From NCBI RefSeq assembly GCF_048268525.1, contig NZ_JBLWVH010000018.1, positions 1 through 64,000 on the forward strand: a stretch of 64,000 nt of DNA, read 5' to 3'. This DNA is from Maricaulis sp048268525. Lineage in GTDB: Bacteria; Pseudomonadota; Alphaproteobacteria; Caulobacterales; Maricaulaceae. The first letter of the stretch is position 1, and the number at the start of each line of letters is the position of its first letter. The notes beneath the pieces were generated by a model that saw only the letters and a program-made list of their open reading frames with translations, had not been told where the DNA came from and did no database searches. The position numbers and the translations under genes are program-made. Below, piece by piece: positions 51,739-60,291 of the stretch.

Positions 51739-52965
51739 ATGCAGCGCGGCGACACCCGTGCGGGATGGGCAGGCTTGTTGGCCTTTGCCTTCGCATTCCC
51801 GTTCGGGGTCGCTGGCAGTTTGATGATCGCGCCCTGGGTGTCGATCCTCGCAATCCTTGCCTTCCCGGTTCACGCGCCATTCTGGCGCCCCGAGCGGACA
51901 CCCTGGGCGCTGTATGGGGTGGCGGCCTTTCTCGGATGGGCGTTGGTCAGCTATCTTTGGTCGCCGCATGATGACCCCGGCCAGATCTGGCGCACCGGGC
52001 TCGGTGTGCCGCTTTACATCCTGTTCGCGATCCGGGTCGGGCAGGTGGACCGGGTCTGGCAGCGACGCATCGAGGCGGCCATGTTGTTCATGGTCATAGC
52101 CTTGGGCCTGTTCCTGTTATCGGAGGCGGTGTTTGACGGCGCTTCAACACGCGGCTTCAAGCTCGCCGCTGAAGACAATCCTGATCAATCCGAATTCGGA
52201 ATCAACATATTGGTCAATCGCAGCCTCGGTCACGCCACCGTGCCGCTCTTGCTGATGTGTATGCCGGTGGCCCTGATCAGCTGGCGCGAGGGTGGACCGG
52301 TCATCGGCGTTTTCGTGCTCTTGTTGGGCGCCGTTGCATCCTTCAGCTTCGATACCGAAGTCAACATGGTTGCCTTCGTGCTGGGGTCGATCGCGGCGGC
52401 GCTGGCAGCATTCTGGCCGCGAACGATGATGGCCAGCCTGTTCGGGCTTCTGGCCGGAAGTGTCATCGTGCTGCCGCTTATCCTGCCGGGCCTCATCGAT
52501 GTCCTCCCCGACAGCTGGCGGGCGGCGCTGCCTGCCTCCTTCGAATGGCGGCTCCAGATCTGGAGCTACACGGGTGATCTGATCCGCGAACAGCCGTGGA
52601 TTGGCTATGGCCTCGACGCGTCGCGCCCGCTCAGCGGAGAGGCCGAAGTCTTTGCTTTCGGCCGCCTGCATAATGTCGAGGTCTTGCCGTTGCACCCACA
52701 CAATGCCACTCTGCACGTCTGGCTTGAGACCGGGGCGGTCGGAGCCGCGCTATTGGCTGGCGTACTTGTCGCTTTGGGGGGACGGATCGCCGCCGCACAA
52801 CAGCTGTCGCGGTTGCAGGCTGTTGGCGTGGCCTGGGTGGTCGTGGTTTATGTGACTTTGATCGTATTCTCCTATGGGGTCTGGCAAGAATGGCACCAAG
52901 GGACAGTGGCGTTGGCAGCAACGAGCGTGTTCTTCCTCGCGGCCCGGAAACCGGGGCGACCGTAG
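51739..52965 (+). CDS. O-antigen-ligase-like polytopic membrane protein
   Basis: This 408-residue protein has ten or so hydrophobic helices and the periplasmic motif LHPHNATLHVWLETGAVGA of the O-antigen ligase/Wzy_C superfamily. The conserved His (LHPHN) and the loop RLQIWSYTGDLIREQPWIGYGLD also fit the superfamily. These enzymes attach or polymerise undecaprenyl-linked sugars in lipopolysaccharide or capsule synthesis; ligase versus polymerase cannot be told by eye. The 3' end overlaps the next glycosyltransferase start by 76 bases. Confidence 0.85.
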   Translation: MQRGDTRAGWAGLLAFAFAFPFGVAGSLMIAPWVSILAILAFPVHAPFWRPERTPWALYGVAAFLGWALVSYLWSPHDDPGQIWRTGLGVPLYILFAIRVGQVDRVWQRRIEAAMLFMVIALGLFLLSEAVFDGASTRGFKLAAEDNPDQSEFGINILVNRSLGHATVPLLLMCMPVALISWREGGPVIGVFVLLLGAVASFSFDTEVNMVAFVLGSIAAALAAFWPRTMMASLFGLLAGSVIVLPLILPGLIDVLPDSWRAALPASFEWRLQIWSYTGDLIREQPWIGYGLDASRPLSGEAEVFAFGRLHNVEVLPLHPHNATLHVWLETGAVGAALLAGVLVALGGRIAAAQQLSRLQAVGVAWVVVVYVTLIVFSYGVWQEWHQGTVALAATSVFFLAARKPGRP

Positions 52966-53963
52966 AGCCACGTCTGAGTGTCGTCACCGTTTCCTGGCAA
53001 ACCGGACCGCGCCTGGTCGAGGCGGTCGCGTCAATTCTGGCTGCACCCGGTGTCGATGAGTTTGTCCTCGTCAATCACGGCAATCCTCCGGAAATGATCC
53101 AGTCCCTGCGGGCGATGGCCGCGGACAAGGACAATTTCGTACTCATCGAAACCGGCGCAAATCTCGGATTTTCTCGCGGATGCAATATCGGCGCGCAACG
53201 GGCGAGTGGTGATCTCGTCTTCTTCCTCAACCCGGACGCCGTCCTGGCGAAGGGGGTGGCCAGCCGGTTGAAGGCGTCGGCCAGGGAACTGGGCGACAGC
53301 ATCTGGGCGATCGGTGCGCGGATCGTCAACGCGGATGGGAGTGAGCAGAGAGGCGGACGACGCGGGGAGCTGACGCCCTGGTCGGCGCTGATAACCTTTC
53401 TGGGACTGGATCACTTCATTCCGGCGTTCAAGGGCCTGCACCTCGAGACCGAGGCGCTACCGGATACGATCGTGCCGGTCCCCGTTGTGTCCGGCGCCGC
53501 CATGCTGATGCCACGTCGCGGTTTTTTGCAGATGGGTGGATTTGACGAGCGGTATTTCCTGCATGTCGAAGATGTCGACATTTGCCGCAAGGTGCGGGAG
53601 TGCGGTGGAACGGTGTGGTTCGAACCGCGGGCGTCGATCGTCCATTATGGCGGTACCAGCCAGTCCAGCCCGTTCTTCGTCGAGACCCACAAGGCTCTCG
53701 GATTCATCAAGTATTTCTGGAAATACTATCCGGGCGCACTCGAACGCCTGACCACCATGGCGATGATGGGACCAATTTTCGGTGCCATTTGGGGCCGGGT
53801 GGTGCTGCTTCAGCTCCGCAACCGGATTCGATTGCTCGCCCGTCGTCGCAGGGCCTTTGCCCGCTTGCGTCGCCTGGAGAACCACCGGGTCAGCCGCCCT
53901 GCGGATGCCCGGCCGTCGAACCCGTCTAGCGCGTCGCCGGTTTCGGAAACCCGCCCGCTCTAG
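52890..53963 (+). CDS. Family 2 glycosyltransferase (rhamnosyltransferase-like)
   Basis: This 357-residue protein has the GT-A nucleotide-sugar motifs LSVVTVSWQTG, NLGFSRGCNIGAQRASGDLVFFLNPDAVL (DxD-like region NPDA) and VSGAAMLMPRRGFLQMGGFDERYFLHVEDVDICRKVRE. The latter is typical of GT2 rhamnosyltransferases. A hydrophobic helix follows (about 300-320), then an Arg-rich tail. The ATG at 52890 lies inside the previous gene; no better start exists before the conserved core. It works with the O-antigen-ligase-like protein in surface glycan synthesis. Confidence 0.85.
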   Translation: MAPRDSGVGSNERVLPRGPETGATVEPRLSVVTVSWQTGPRLVEAVASILAAPGVDEFVLVNHGNPPEMIQSLRAMAADKDNFVLIETGANLGFSRGCNIGAQRASGDLVFFLNPDAVLAKGVASRLKASARELGDSIWAIGARIVNADGSEQRGGRRGELTPWSALITFLGLDHFIPAFKGLHLETEALPDTIVPVPVVSGAAMLMPRRGFLQMGGFDERYFLHVEDVDICRKVRECGGTVWFEPRASIVHYGGTSQSSPFFVETHKALGFIKYFWKYYPGALERLTTMAMMGPIFGAIWGRVVLLQLRNRIRLLARRRRAFARLRRLENHRVSRPADARPSNPSSASPVSETRPL

Positions 53964-54837
53964 ACAGGGCGCTGTCGACCGGGTGTTTCAGCCCGTCGGT
54001 CTCCAGCCATTTGGCCGTTTCGATCAGCTTGTCCAGGTCCAGCCCGGTGTCAAAGCCGCCGCGTTCGAGCATGTAGACCACATCCTCGGTGGCCACATTG
54101 CCGGTTGCGGCCGGCGCAAACGGACAGCCGCCAATGCCGCCGACCGAGGCGTCGATGACATCGACGCCCGCCTCGATCGCGGCATGGATATTGGCCATCG
54201 CCGTATTGCGCGTGTTGTGGAAGTGCATGCGGATCTTCATGTCGCCGCTTTGCGCGCGGACAAGGTCCAGCATCCGGCGAACCGCCCAGGGGTCCGCAAC
54301 GCCGATGGTGTCACCCATGGCGAACTCGACGGCCCCCGCCGCTTTTGCTCGGGCCGCCAGTTGCGCCACGACGTTGGCATCAACCTCGCCATCAAACGGA
54401 TCACCAAAAGCCACCGACACCGTCACCGAGACCGGCACGCCTTCGTCATGGGCCAGAACGGCGATGCGGTCGAACAGGTCGGCCGTTTGCTCCGGCGTGG
54501 CGTTCTGGTTCTTCAGCCCGAAGCCGGGCGAGGCGACCATGACGTAATTGACCTCGTCGCAGCCGTTCTCGAGCGCCCGCCGCATGCCGCGCTCATTGAG
54601 CGCCAGGCCGATATATTTCACCCCGTCCTGACGCGGCACGCGCTGCATCACCGCATCGCTGTCGGCCATCGCCGGGACCAGCTTGGGATGGACAAAGCTC
54701 GCCGCCTCCATGCGACGCACACCGGCTGCGATCAGGCGCTCGATGAATTCGATCTTGGTATCCGTCGACATCATCGCCGGGTCATTCTGCAACCCGTCGC
54801 GCGGTCCGACTTCGACGATTTCAATCTTGCGGGTCAT
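53926..54837 (-). CDS. Hydroxymethylglutaryl-CoA lyase
   Basis: The enzyme splits HMG-CoA into acetyl-CoA and acetoacetate at the end of leucine degradation. The 303-residue TIM-barrel protein opens IEIVEVGPRDGLQN with the catalytic Asp, then SFVHPKLVPAMAD. Near the C-terminus it has GGIGGCPFAPAATGNVATED with the catalytic Cys and HFHNTRNTAMAN with a metal His. The start is the ATG at 54837, overlapping the upstream gene by 17 bases. It shares 38 bases with the converging glycosyltransferase. Confidence 0.92.
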   Translation of the reverse strand: MTRKIEIVEVGPRDGLQNDPAMMSTDTKIEFIERLIAAGVRRMEAASFVHPKLVPAMADSDAVMQRVPRQDGVKYIGLALNERGMRRALENGCDEVNYVMVASPGFGLKNQNATPEQTADLFDRIAVLAHDEGVPVSVTVSVAFGDPFDGEVDANVVAQLAARAKAAGAVEFAMGDTIGVADPWAVRRMLDLVRAQSGDMKIRMHFHNTRNTAMANIHAAIEAGVDVIDASVGGIGGCPFAPAATGNVATEDVVYMLERGGFDTGLDLDKLIETAKWLETDGLKHPVDSALSRAGGFPKPATR

Positions 54838-56734
54838 TGGCGGTGTCCTCTGGGGCGCAGCGGGTGAACAGGATAACCAGCACGGTATTGGTTCCACGCG
54901 CGTAGTTGGTGCCGGATGCAAGCGTGTGGTGGCAGGCACCCAATTCTCTCATCCAGGCGAGCCGCTCGCCGCGAAGGCGGTCTGCCGCCATCCAAGGCGG
55001 CTCTTGCGGGACAGGGGAAGAGAATTCAGGCCGCCATTCGGTTGCGATCATTTCCAGTCTCAACTCATAGACCGAACGCGCCTCGGTTCTCAGATCGGCC
55101 CGTAGCTCCGCATCCCGTGACAAATCCAGCACCAACATCGTTGGCTCGTCCCGGCCTTCAGCGAACGCCAGCACTTCCTCCGCCGTCCCCAACACCGTGT
55201 CCGTACCCAGCGAGAAGGCGAGGCTGGGTTCGGTATAGCTGGACGCTGTCACGATCTCGTCCGGTGACAGGCCGGTGATCGTCTCCGAATAGGCCCGGGC
55301 GGCACGTACCTGATCGGCCAGGCGGACCGCATAAGCTTCGGCGAACGCCCCCGAACGCGCCGCAACATGCCAGCCCAGACCGGACAGGACGGCGAAGACC
55401 AGCGCCAGGGCGCCGGGGCGCAGGCGGTCGGTGGTCAGGGTCGCAGCTGACAGGGCCAGGAAGAGCGCGCCCGATCCGAACACCCAGGCGGCGGCATATG
55501 GGTCCAGTCCCAGCTGGAAACCGCCCTCAAAGCCGGCCTGGGCGAGGCGGATGGCGTCCCAACTGGCATTATTGCCATAGGTGATGAAGACATAGGGAAG
55601 AAAGATCGCGAACACGCCCGCGCCGATCGCGAACAGGGCCCAGCCAGCCCAACGTTGCCAGTGCGCGGCCTTGCCCAGCTCGACCAGCCCCCAGCCCGCC
55701 GCCAGCGCCAACGCCGGATAGAGCGGCAGCACATAGTGAGGCAGTTTGGTCGGCAGCAGCTCGAACAGGATCCAGGTCGGGACCGCCCAGGCGATCAGGA
55801 AACGGGCGGCGCCGGCCATCCGGTTGTCGTGACCACGAAGCGCCGCCACAACGCGTCCAACGCCGGGGATCAGGAAAAGCGTCGCCGGGAAGAAGACGAT
55901 GGGAAGAACCAGAAGATGATAGCCGGGAAGACCCCCATGTCGCTCATGGCCTGACACCAGCTTGGGACCGAGATCTCCGACCAGCGCATCGCGCAGGAAC
56001 TGGCCATCGGTCGCGATCTGGATCGAGACCAGCCAGGGCAGGACAATCAGGCCGGCGAGGATCGGTCCCCACCAGACCAGGACCGGTTTCAGCCAGGCGA
56101 TCTTGCGCTCCCAGACGACCAGGGTGAGGGCGGTCACGCCGGCCACCATCGGGGTGACGGGGCCCTTGATCAGAACGCCCAGTCCGATGGCTGACCAGAA
56201 CAGGAGCGCCGTTCGCCAGCCGGGCCGATCACCGCTGCGCGCATTGGCCAGGGCGGCCATCGCCAGCGTCGTGACGCCGGCCAACACCCCGTCAGTCTTG
56301 GCGATCCCGCCTTCTATGCCCAACAGGACCGTGGTCGCCAGCAGGGCGGCACCGGCAAAAGCGGCTTCGCGGCCGACCAGTCTCTGCCCGGCCCAGAAGG
56401 TGGCCAATGCGGCCAGGATCGCTCCGAGCACCGATGGCAGGCGGTAGGCCCAAATCTGGCGGTCACCGGCGTCAGACGTCAGCGCGACGGCGGCGGCCTG
56501 CAGCCAGTAGATTCCGACCGGCTTTTTGTTGCGCGGTTCGTCGAGATAATTGATTTCGACGAAATCACCCGTCTCCAGCATCTGGGCCGTGGCCTGGGCG
56601 TAGCGGCTTTCGTCCCGGTCAATGGGCGGCAGGGTGAAGACGCCGGCCAGGGCCGAGAGCGCTGCCAACAGGCCGACAATCCACCAGGCACGTGCACCAC
56701 GGGCAAGATCGGTCATCAAATCGGCTCGGACCAT
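54821..56734 (-). CDS. ArnT/PMT-type lipid-linked glycosyltransferase (GT83)
   Basis: This protein has about 637 residues and 12 or so membrane helices. The N-terminal periplasmic motif DRDESRYAQATAQMLETGDFVEINYLDEPRNKKPVGIYWLQAA, with its acidic pair, is typical of ArnT-like enzymes that move a sugar from a polyprenyl phosphate to lipid A or another acceptor. A soluble C-terminal domain follows the last helix (from about 480). The ATG at 56734 is chosen; 56716 and 56812 are alternatives. A polyprenyl-phosphate GT2 gene lies divergently next to it and probably makes the donor. Confidence 0.85.
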   Translation of the reverse strand: MVRADLMTDLARGARAWWIVGLLAALSALAGVFTLPPIDRDESRYAQATAQMLETGDFVEINYLDEPRNKKPVGIYWLQAAAVALTSDAGDRQIWAYRLPSVLGAILAALATFWAGQRLVGREAAFAGAALLATTVLLGIEGGIAKTDGVLAGVTTLAMAALANARSGDRPGWRTALLFWSAIGLGVLIKGPVTPMVAGVTALTLVVWERKIAWLKPVLVWWGPILAGLIVLPWLVSIQIATDGQFLRDALVGDLGPKLVSGHERHGGLPGYHLLVLPIVFFPATLFLIPGVGRVVAALRGHDNRMAGAARFLIAWAVPTWILFELLPTKLPHYVLPLYPALALAAGWGLVELGKAAHWQRWAGWALFAIGAGVFAIFLPYVFITYGNNASWDAIRLAQAGFEGGFQLGLDPYAAAWVFGSGALFLALSAATLTTDRLRPGALALVFAVLSGLGWHVAARSGAFAEAYAVRLADQVRAARAYSETITGLSPDEIVTASSYTEPSLAFSLGTDTVLGTAEEVLAFAEGRDEPTMLVLDLSRDAELRADLRTEARSVYELRLEMIATEWRPEFSSPVPQEPPWMAADRLRGERLAWMRELGACHHTLASGTNYARGTNTVLVILFTRCAPEDTANDPQD

Positions 56735-56841
56735 GTCCGCCAACACCCTCTCTTCGAGCGCGGGATGAGAAATCCCTCGCGTCTTCAGTGAAACCCGGTA
56801 TGTAACGAGCATCCTGTTATCGCAAGCTCAAGCAGACACCT

Positions 56842-57588
56842 ATGAGCCAATCCGCGCCAAATTCTCCCGATATTTCCGTTGTTGTCCCGGCCTATAACGA
56901 GGCCGGCAATGTCGTGCCGCTGGCGCGAGAAATCGCGACGGCGCTGGCCGGTCGCGATTTCGAAATCCTGTTCGTGGACGACTGTTCGACTGACACCACC
57001 CGCCAGGAACTGGTCGACGCCAAGGCTGAGCTTCCGATGCTCAGGGTGATCGCGCACCGTCACAATGCGGGCCAGTCACGCTCGGTGCGGACCGGTATCA
57101 TGCATGCGCGTGGAACGGTGGTGTGTACCGTGGATGGCGATGGCCAGAACCCGCCGGTGGACCTGCCCACCGTGATCGATGCGCTGACACGTGCCGATGC
57201 TCCGGCCAATCTGGGCCTGGTCGGCGGCGACCGTTCGGCCAACCGTCAGGACTCGGCCTGGAAGAAATTCGCCTCACGCTTCGGCAATGGTCTGCGCAAG
57301 GCCATGCTCAATGATAATTGCAATGATACCGGCTGTGGTCTGAAGGCCTTCAAGCGGTCGGCCTATCTCGAGCTGCCCTTCTTTGATCACCAGCACCGGT
57401 TCCTGCCAGCCCTGATGATCCGCGAGGGATATGTGTGCGAATTCAGGCCGGTTACCCATCGTCATCGCACCATCGGAACGTCGAAATATACGAATTTTGG
57501 CCGTCTTTTCGCCTCACTGACAGACATGATGGGCGTGATGTGGTTAAATTCACGCGCGCGCAATTCTCGCGGCAGCGATGAAGTCTGA
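56842..57588 (+). CDS. Family 2 glycosyltransferase, dolichyl/polyprenyl-phosphate-sugar synthase type
   Basis: This 248-residue GT-A enzyme has ISVVVPAYNEAGNV, EILFVDDCSTDTT, the metal motif VCTVDGDGQNPP and NDTGCGLKAFKRSAYLELP, as in ArnC/DPM-like proteins. It lacks C-terminal membrane helices, so it should be peripheral. The likely product is a polyprenyl-phosphate sugar used by the divergent ArnT-like enzyme. The ribosome binding site is weak. 61 bases separate it from the next gene. Confidence 0.88.
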   Translation: MSQSAPNSPDISVVVPAYNEAGNVVPLAREIATALAGRDFEILFVDDCSTDTTRQELVDAKAELPMLRVIAHRHNAGQSRSVRTGIMHARGTVVCTVDGDGQNPPVDLPTVIDALTRADAPANLGLVGGDRSANRQDSAWKKFASRFGNGLRKAMLNDNCNDTGCGLKAFKRSAYLELPFFDHQHRFLPALMIREGYVCEFRPVTHRHRTIGTSKYTNFGRLFASLTDMMGVMWLNSRARNSRGSDEV

Positions 57589-57649
57589 GCGACGCAACTT
57601 GTTTTCGAAGCGAGTCAGGTGACCGCTTCACAACCGGGGAGAGTGTCCG

Positions 57650-58138
57650 ATGGCCGGTGGCGGGGATAACGGCGTATTGTTAGGTATGACGGCGGCCAAT
57701 CAAGCCCAGAGACGGGGCGGTCGCGGCAATGGGGGAGGTTCCATGTTCAACGTATTTCCACTTTTGATCATTCCGGTGGTCATCTACACGATTGTTGCCT
57801 ACACGACCGGCGCTGACATGAGCGAAGGCCTGTTCGAGGTGAACATGGTGTCCGGCACGCTGGCCATTTCGAAGGGTGATCTTCTGGTCATTCTCGGCAT
57901 GATCATGCTCTTCATGGAGCTCATCAAGGCGGCCGGATCGGGCACTGCGACGATCATCAATCACGGCCTGTCGATGATGATCTTTGTCATCGCCATGGCG
58001 CTGTTCCTGCTGGTCGGTCACTTTGCGACCTCGACCTTCTTCCTGCTGACGCTGATGGCCCTGATGGACACCGTTGCCGGTTTCGTCGTCACCATCGTGG
58101 CAGCCCGTCGCGACCTTGCGGTCGGCGGCGAAGGCTGA
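57650..58138 (+). CDS. Four-helix membrane protein of unknown function
   Basis: This 162-residue protein has a Gly/Arg/Asn-rich cytoplasmic start (about 1-31, QAQRRGGRGNGGGS) and then four strongly hydrophobic helices (about 33-51, 73-95, 106-124 and 128-149). The ATG at 57650 follows GGGGAGAG. No transporter or enzyme signature is recognised. Its stop is one base from the stop of the converging 28-residue gene. Confidence 0.75.
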   Translation: MAGGGDNGVLLGMTAANQAQRRGGRGNGGGSMFNVFPLLIIPVVIYTIVAYTTGADMSEGLFEVNMVSGTLAISKGDLLVILGMIMLFMELIKAAGSGTATIINHGLSMMIFVIAMALFLLVGHFATSTFFLLTLMALMDTVAGFVVTIVAARRDLAVGGEG

Positions 58139-58225
58139 TCAGAGCAGAACGAAAAGCAGTCCGGCGCCAAGGCTCACATCGAGCCAGAAGCCATAGCGCC
58201 GGGCCCGGGCAACAGCGATTGTCAT
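58139..58225 (-). CDS. 28-residue single-helix membrane microprotein
   Basis: An open frame of 28 codons starts MTIAVARARRYGFWLD and ends with the hydrophobic run VSLGAGLLFVLL. Its ATG overlaps the stop of the preceding 109-residue gene (ATGA at 58222-58225), the same coupling seen in genuine operons here. A basic N-terminus followed by one short hydrophobic helix suggests an inner-membrane peptide. The stop lies one base from the converging gene. It is shorter than usual annotation limits; the coupling is the main evidence. Confidence 0.55.
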   Translation of the reverse strand: MTIAVARARRYGFWLDVSLGAGLLFVLL

Positions 58226-58551
58226 GCGCGCCGCTCCCACATCGGGGGCGGCGTTTGCTTGTCGCTGGCGGCGGCATAGGTGCGGCGGAAGCGCTCGATC
58301 TCGCTGGCTTCCGCCTTGAGACCGCGACGCGGGGCGTCACCGATGATCTGGACCATGACTTCCGCCGTGGCAGGACGGGCCCTCACAAACGAACGGTCGC
58401 TGTCGCGCTCGGACGTTTGCGGGGTCGGGACGGTGACGAGGGCCCGGTCCTGCCGCGGCGGACGATCCTGCGAACCGCGCACACGAGCGGCCGGCTCAAT
58501 ACGCCGGCTGGTCGGGGTCGGGACAGAATATGCGCTGCGGATCGTGGTCAT
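58222..58551 (-). CDS. Small basic protein of unknown function
   Basis: This 109-residue protein is rich in Arg, Pro, Ser and Thr in its first 70 residues (probably disordered). A more structured end follows (AEVMVQIIGDAPRRGLKAEASEIERFRRTYAAASD). The ATG at 58551 is preceded by GGAGAGG. It overlaps the 28-residue membrane microprotein by four bases. A CtrA-type box lies 32-46 bases before the ATG. I do not recognise the family. Confidence 0.7.
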   Translation of the reverse strand: MTTIRSAYSVPTPTSRRIEPAARVRGSQDRPPRQDRALVTVPTPQTSERDSDRSFVRARPATAEVMVQIIGDAPRRGLKAEASEIERFRRTYAAASDKQTPPPMWERRA

Positions 58552-58582
58552 GCCCTCTCCATCGCAAGCCGGATGCCAACTC

Positions 58583-58597
58583 TTAATGAGAAGTTAA
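58583..58597. promoter_or_regulatory. CtrA-type box upstream of the microprotein operon
   Basis: TTAATGAGAAGTTAA (58583-58597), followed by CC, fits TTAA-N7-TTAAC, the binding site of the cell-cycle regulator CtrA in Caulobacter-like bacteria. It lies so close to the ATG at 58551 that CtrA may repress rather than activate. Confidence 0.65.
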
Positions 58598-58645
58598 CCA
58601 CGATTCTGGCCGCAATTGCGGCGTTTTGGGCAGATCGCAAAGCAA

Positions 58646-58670
58646 AACCGGCCCGCGAGGCGGGCCGGTT
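58646..58670 (-). terminator. Rho-independent terminator of phaR
   Basis: AACCGGCCCG (58646-58655) pairs with CGGGCCGGTT (58661-58670); TTTTGC follows on the minus strand. It lies about 70 bases beyond the phaR stop. Confidence 0.85.
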
Positions 58671-58742
58671 GGCTCATTTCGGTACGATTTTGTTAACCCT
58701 GTGAGGGGGTTGTGCCAGGTGCGCGCCGAGCGGCCCCGGCGA

Positions 58743-59354
58743 TCACTTCTTGTCGAGCAATTCGTCCATCTTGGCCCGCAGGCCATCGAGCTCCTCGCGC
58801 AGGGCCGACAGGTCCTCCGGCTTTCCGGCTGGGGCGTTATCGTCGGTCGCCGTGTCTGGCGCTGCGCCGGCGCCGGGCATGGAACCGGCCTGGAAGGGCG
58901 TGAACATCCGCATCGTCTGGCCGAACAATTCCATATTGCGGCGGGTCTGCTCCTCCAGCATGGCCATGGTGGCCTGAGGTGAGCTCATTGCGTCGGTCAT
59001 CTTGTCGCGAAACTCTTCCTGCTGCTGCGAGAACGAGTTCATCGACATTTGCAGATAGCCTGGAACGACGCTCTGCAGGCTGTCACCGTAGAAGCCGATC
59101 AGCTGTCGCAGGAAATCCACGGGCAGGAGATTGGCGCCGCGGGATTCCTCCTCGAAAATGATCTGGGCCAGCACACCGCGCGTCAGGTCATCGCCGCTCT
59201 TGGCGTCGACGACCTGGAAATCGGTACCCTTCTTGACCAGGTCACGCAGGTAATCGAGCGTCACATACTGGCTGGTAGAGGTGTCGTAGAGGCGGCGGTT
59301 CGCGTACTTCTTGATTACGATGCCCGCGGCTTTGCCGGTCGATTTTGTCACCAC
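58743..59354 (-). CDS. phaR: Polyhydroxyalkanoate synthesis repressor PhaR
   Basis: PhaR binds polyhydroxybutyrate granules and DNA, repressing granule-protein (phasin) genes until polymer is made. The 203-residue protein has the diagnostic N-terminal domain IKKYANRRLYDTSTSQYVTLDYLRDLVKKG. It is followed by ANLLPVDFLRQLIGFYGDSLQSVVPGYLQMSM and a coiled-coil end (LSALREELDGLRAKMDELLDKK). It starts with GTG at 59354. The divergent neighbour is the acetoacetyl-CoA reductase gene. Confidence 0.95.
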   Translation of the reverse strand: MVTKSTGKAAGIVIKKYANRRLYDTSTSQYVTLDYLRDLVKKGTDFQVVDAKSGDDLTRGVLAQIIFEEESRGANLLPVDFLRQLIGFYGDSLQSVVPGYLQMSMNSFSQQQEEFRDKMTDAMSSPQATMAMLEEQTRRNMELFGQTMRMFTPFQAGSMPGAGAAPDTATDDNAPAGKPEDLSALREELDGLRAKMDELLDKK

Positions 59355-59520
59355 ATACTCCCCTGTTTGCGCCGAAAATATTGTCGGGATTGTTTTGCGT
59401 TCGACTTGGGCGCACTACATTTTCATGTAAGGGTTTACGCGCTCAAGGTGGTGTGCTGCAAGCGCGAACGCTATTGGCTTCACTGTCGGTGCGAAACGGA
59501 CAGGTTTCGGGGGGATGATC
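59355..59520. promoter_or_regulatory. Divergent phaR/phbB promoter region
   Basis: This gap of about 160 bases separates phaR from phbB. It holds several TGC/GCA triplets (TTTGCGCC, TTTTGCGTTC, GGGCGCAC, GTGCTGCAAGCGC). Such TGC-rich repeats resemble PhaR targets described in Paracoccus, so autoregulation and control of phbB are plausible. No exact site is claimed. Confidence 0.35.
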
Positions 59521-60246
59521 ATGACACGAACGGCTTTGGTTACAGGTGGTACGCGCGGAATCGGTGCAGCCATCAGCGTCGCGTTGAAATCTGCAGGCCA
59601 CACAGTGATAGCGAACTATGCCGGCAATGAAGTCGTGGCCCGCAAGTTTGCTGACGAGACCGGTATCAAGGCCGTCAAGTTTGACGTCGGCAGCTTTGAA
59701 TCAAGCGCTGCCGGAATGGCCGACGCCGAGAGCCTGGCCGGCGCACCGATCGACATTCTGGTCAATAATGCCGGGATCACCCGCGACACGATGTTCCACA
59801 AGATGAGCCAGTCCCAGTGGGACGAGGTGATCAATGTCGATTTGGGATCCATGTTCAACGTGACCCGCCCATTGATCGATGGCCTGCGTGAGCGCGGCTG
59901 GGGCCGGATTATCAATATCTCGTCGATCAATGGCCAGAAGGGCCAGATGGGCCAGGTGAACTACTCCGCCGCCAAGGCCGGTGTGATCGGCTTCACCAAG
60001 GCGCTGGCCCAGGAAACGGCCCGCAAGGGGATCACCGTCAACTGCATCACGCCAGGTTATATCAACACCGAGATGGTCGCCGCGGTCCCGGAAAAAGTGC
60101 TGGAGAGCATTGTTGCGGGCATTCCGGTCGGACGCCTTGGAGAGGCCGACGAGATCGGCGCGCTTTGCGTCTATCTGGCGAGCGAGGAGGCGGGATTTGT
60201 GACCGGCTCGACGCTGACGATCAATGGCGGCCAGTACCTCGCCTGA
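59521..60246 (+). CDS. phbB: Acetoacetyl-CoA reductase
   Basis: This NADPH-dependent reductase makes (R)-3-hydroxybutyryl-CoA for polyhydroxybutyrate. The 241-residue SDR protein has TALVTGGTRGIGAAIS (cofactor loop), NNAGITRDTMFHKM, the catalytic Ser (ISSINGQKGQMGQ) and YSAAKAG, and GSTLTINGGQYLA at the end. The GQKGQMGQVNYSAAKAG region favours PhbB over the fatty-acid reductase FabG. The ATG at 59521 follows a GGGGGGAT site; an ATG six bases earlier is possible. Confidence 0.93.
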   Translation: MTRTALVTGGTRGIGAAISVALKSAGHTVIANYAGNEVVARKFADETGIKAVKFDVGSFESSAAGMADAESLAGAPIDILVNNAGITRDTMFHKMSQSQWDEVINVDLGSMFNVTRPLIDGLRERGWGRIINISSINGQKGQMGQVNYSAAKAGVIGFTKALAQETARKGITVNCITPGYINTEMVAAVPEKVLESIVAGIPVGRLGEADEIGALCVYLASEEAGFVTGSTLTINGGQYLA

Positions 60247-60291
60247 CATGAAATACATGTCTGCCCCAAATTTGCCGTCTTGCCGGTCATT

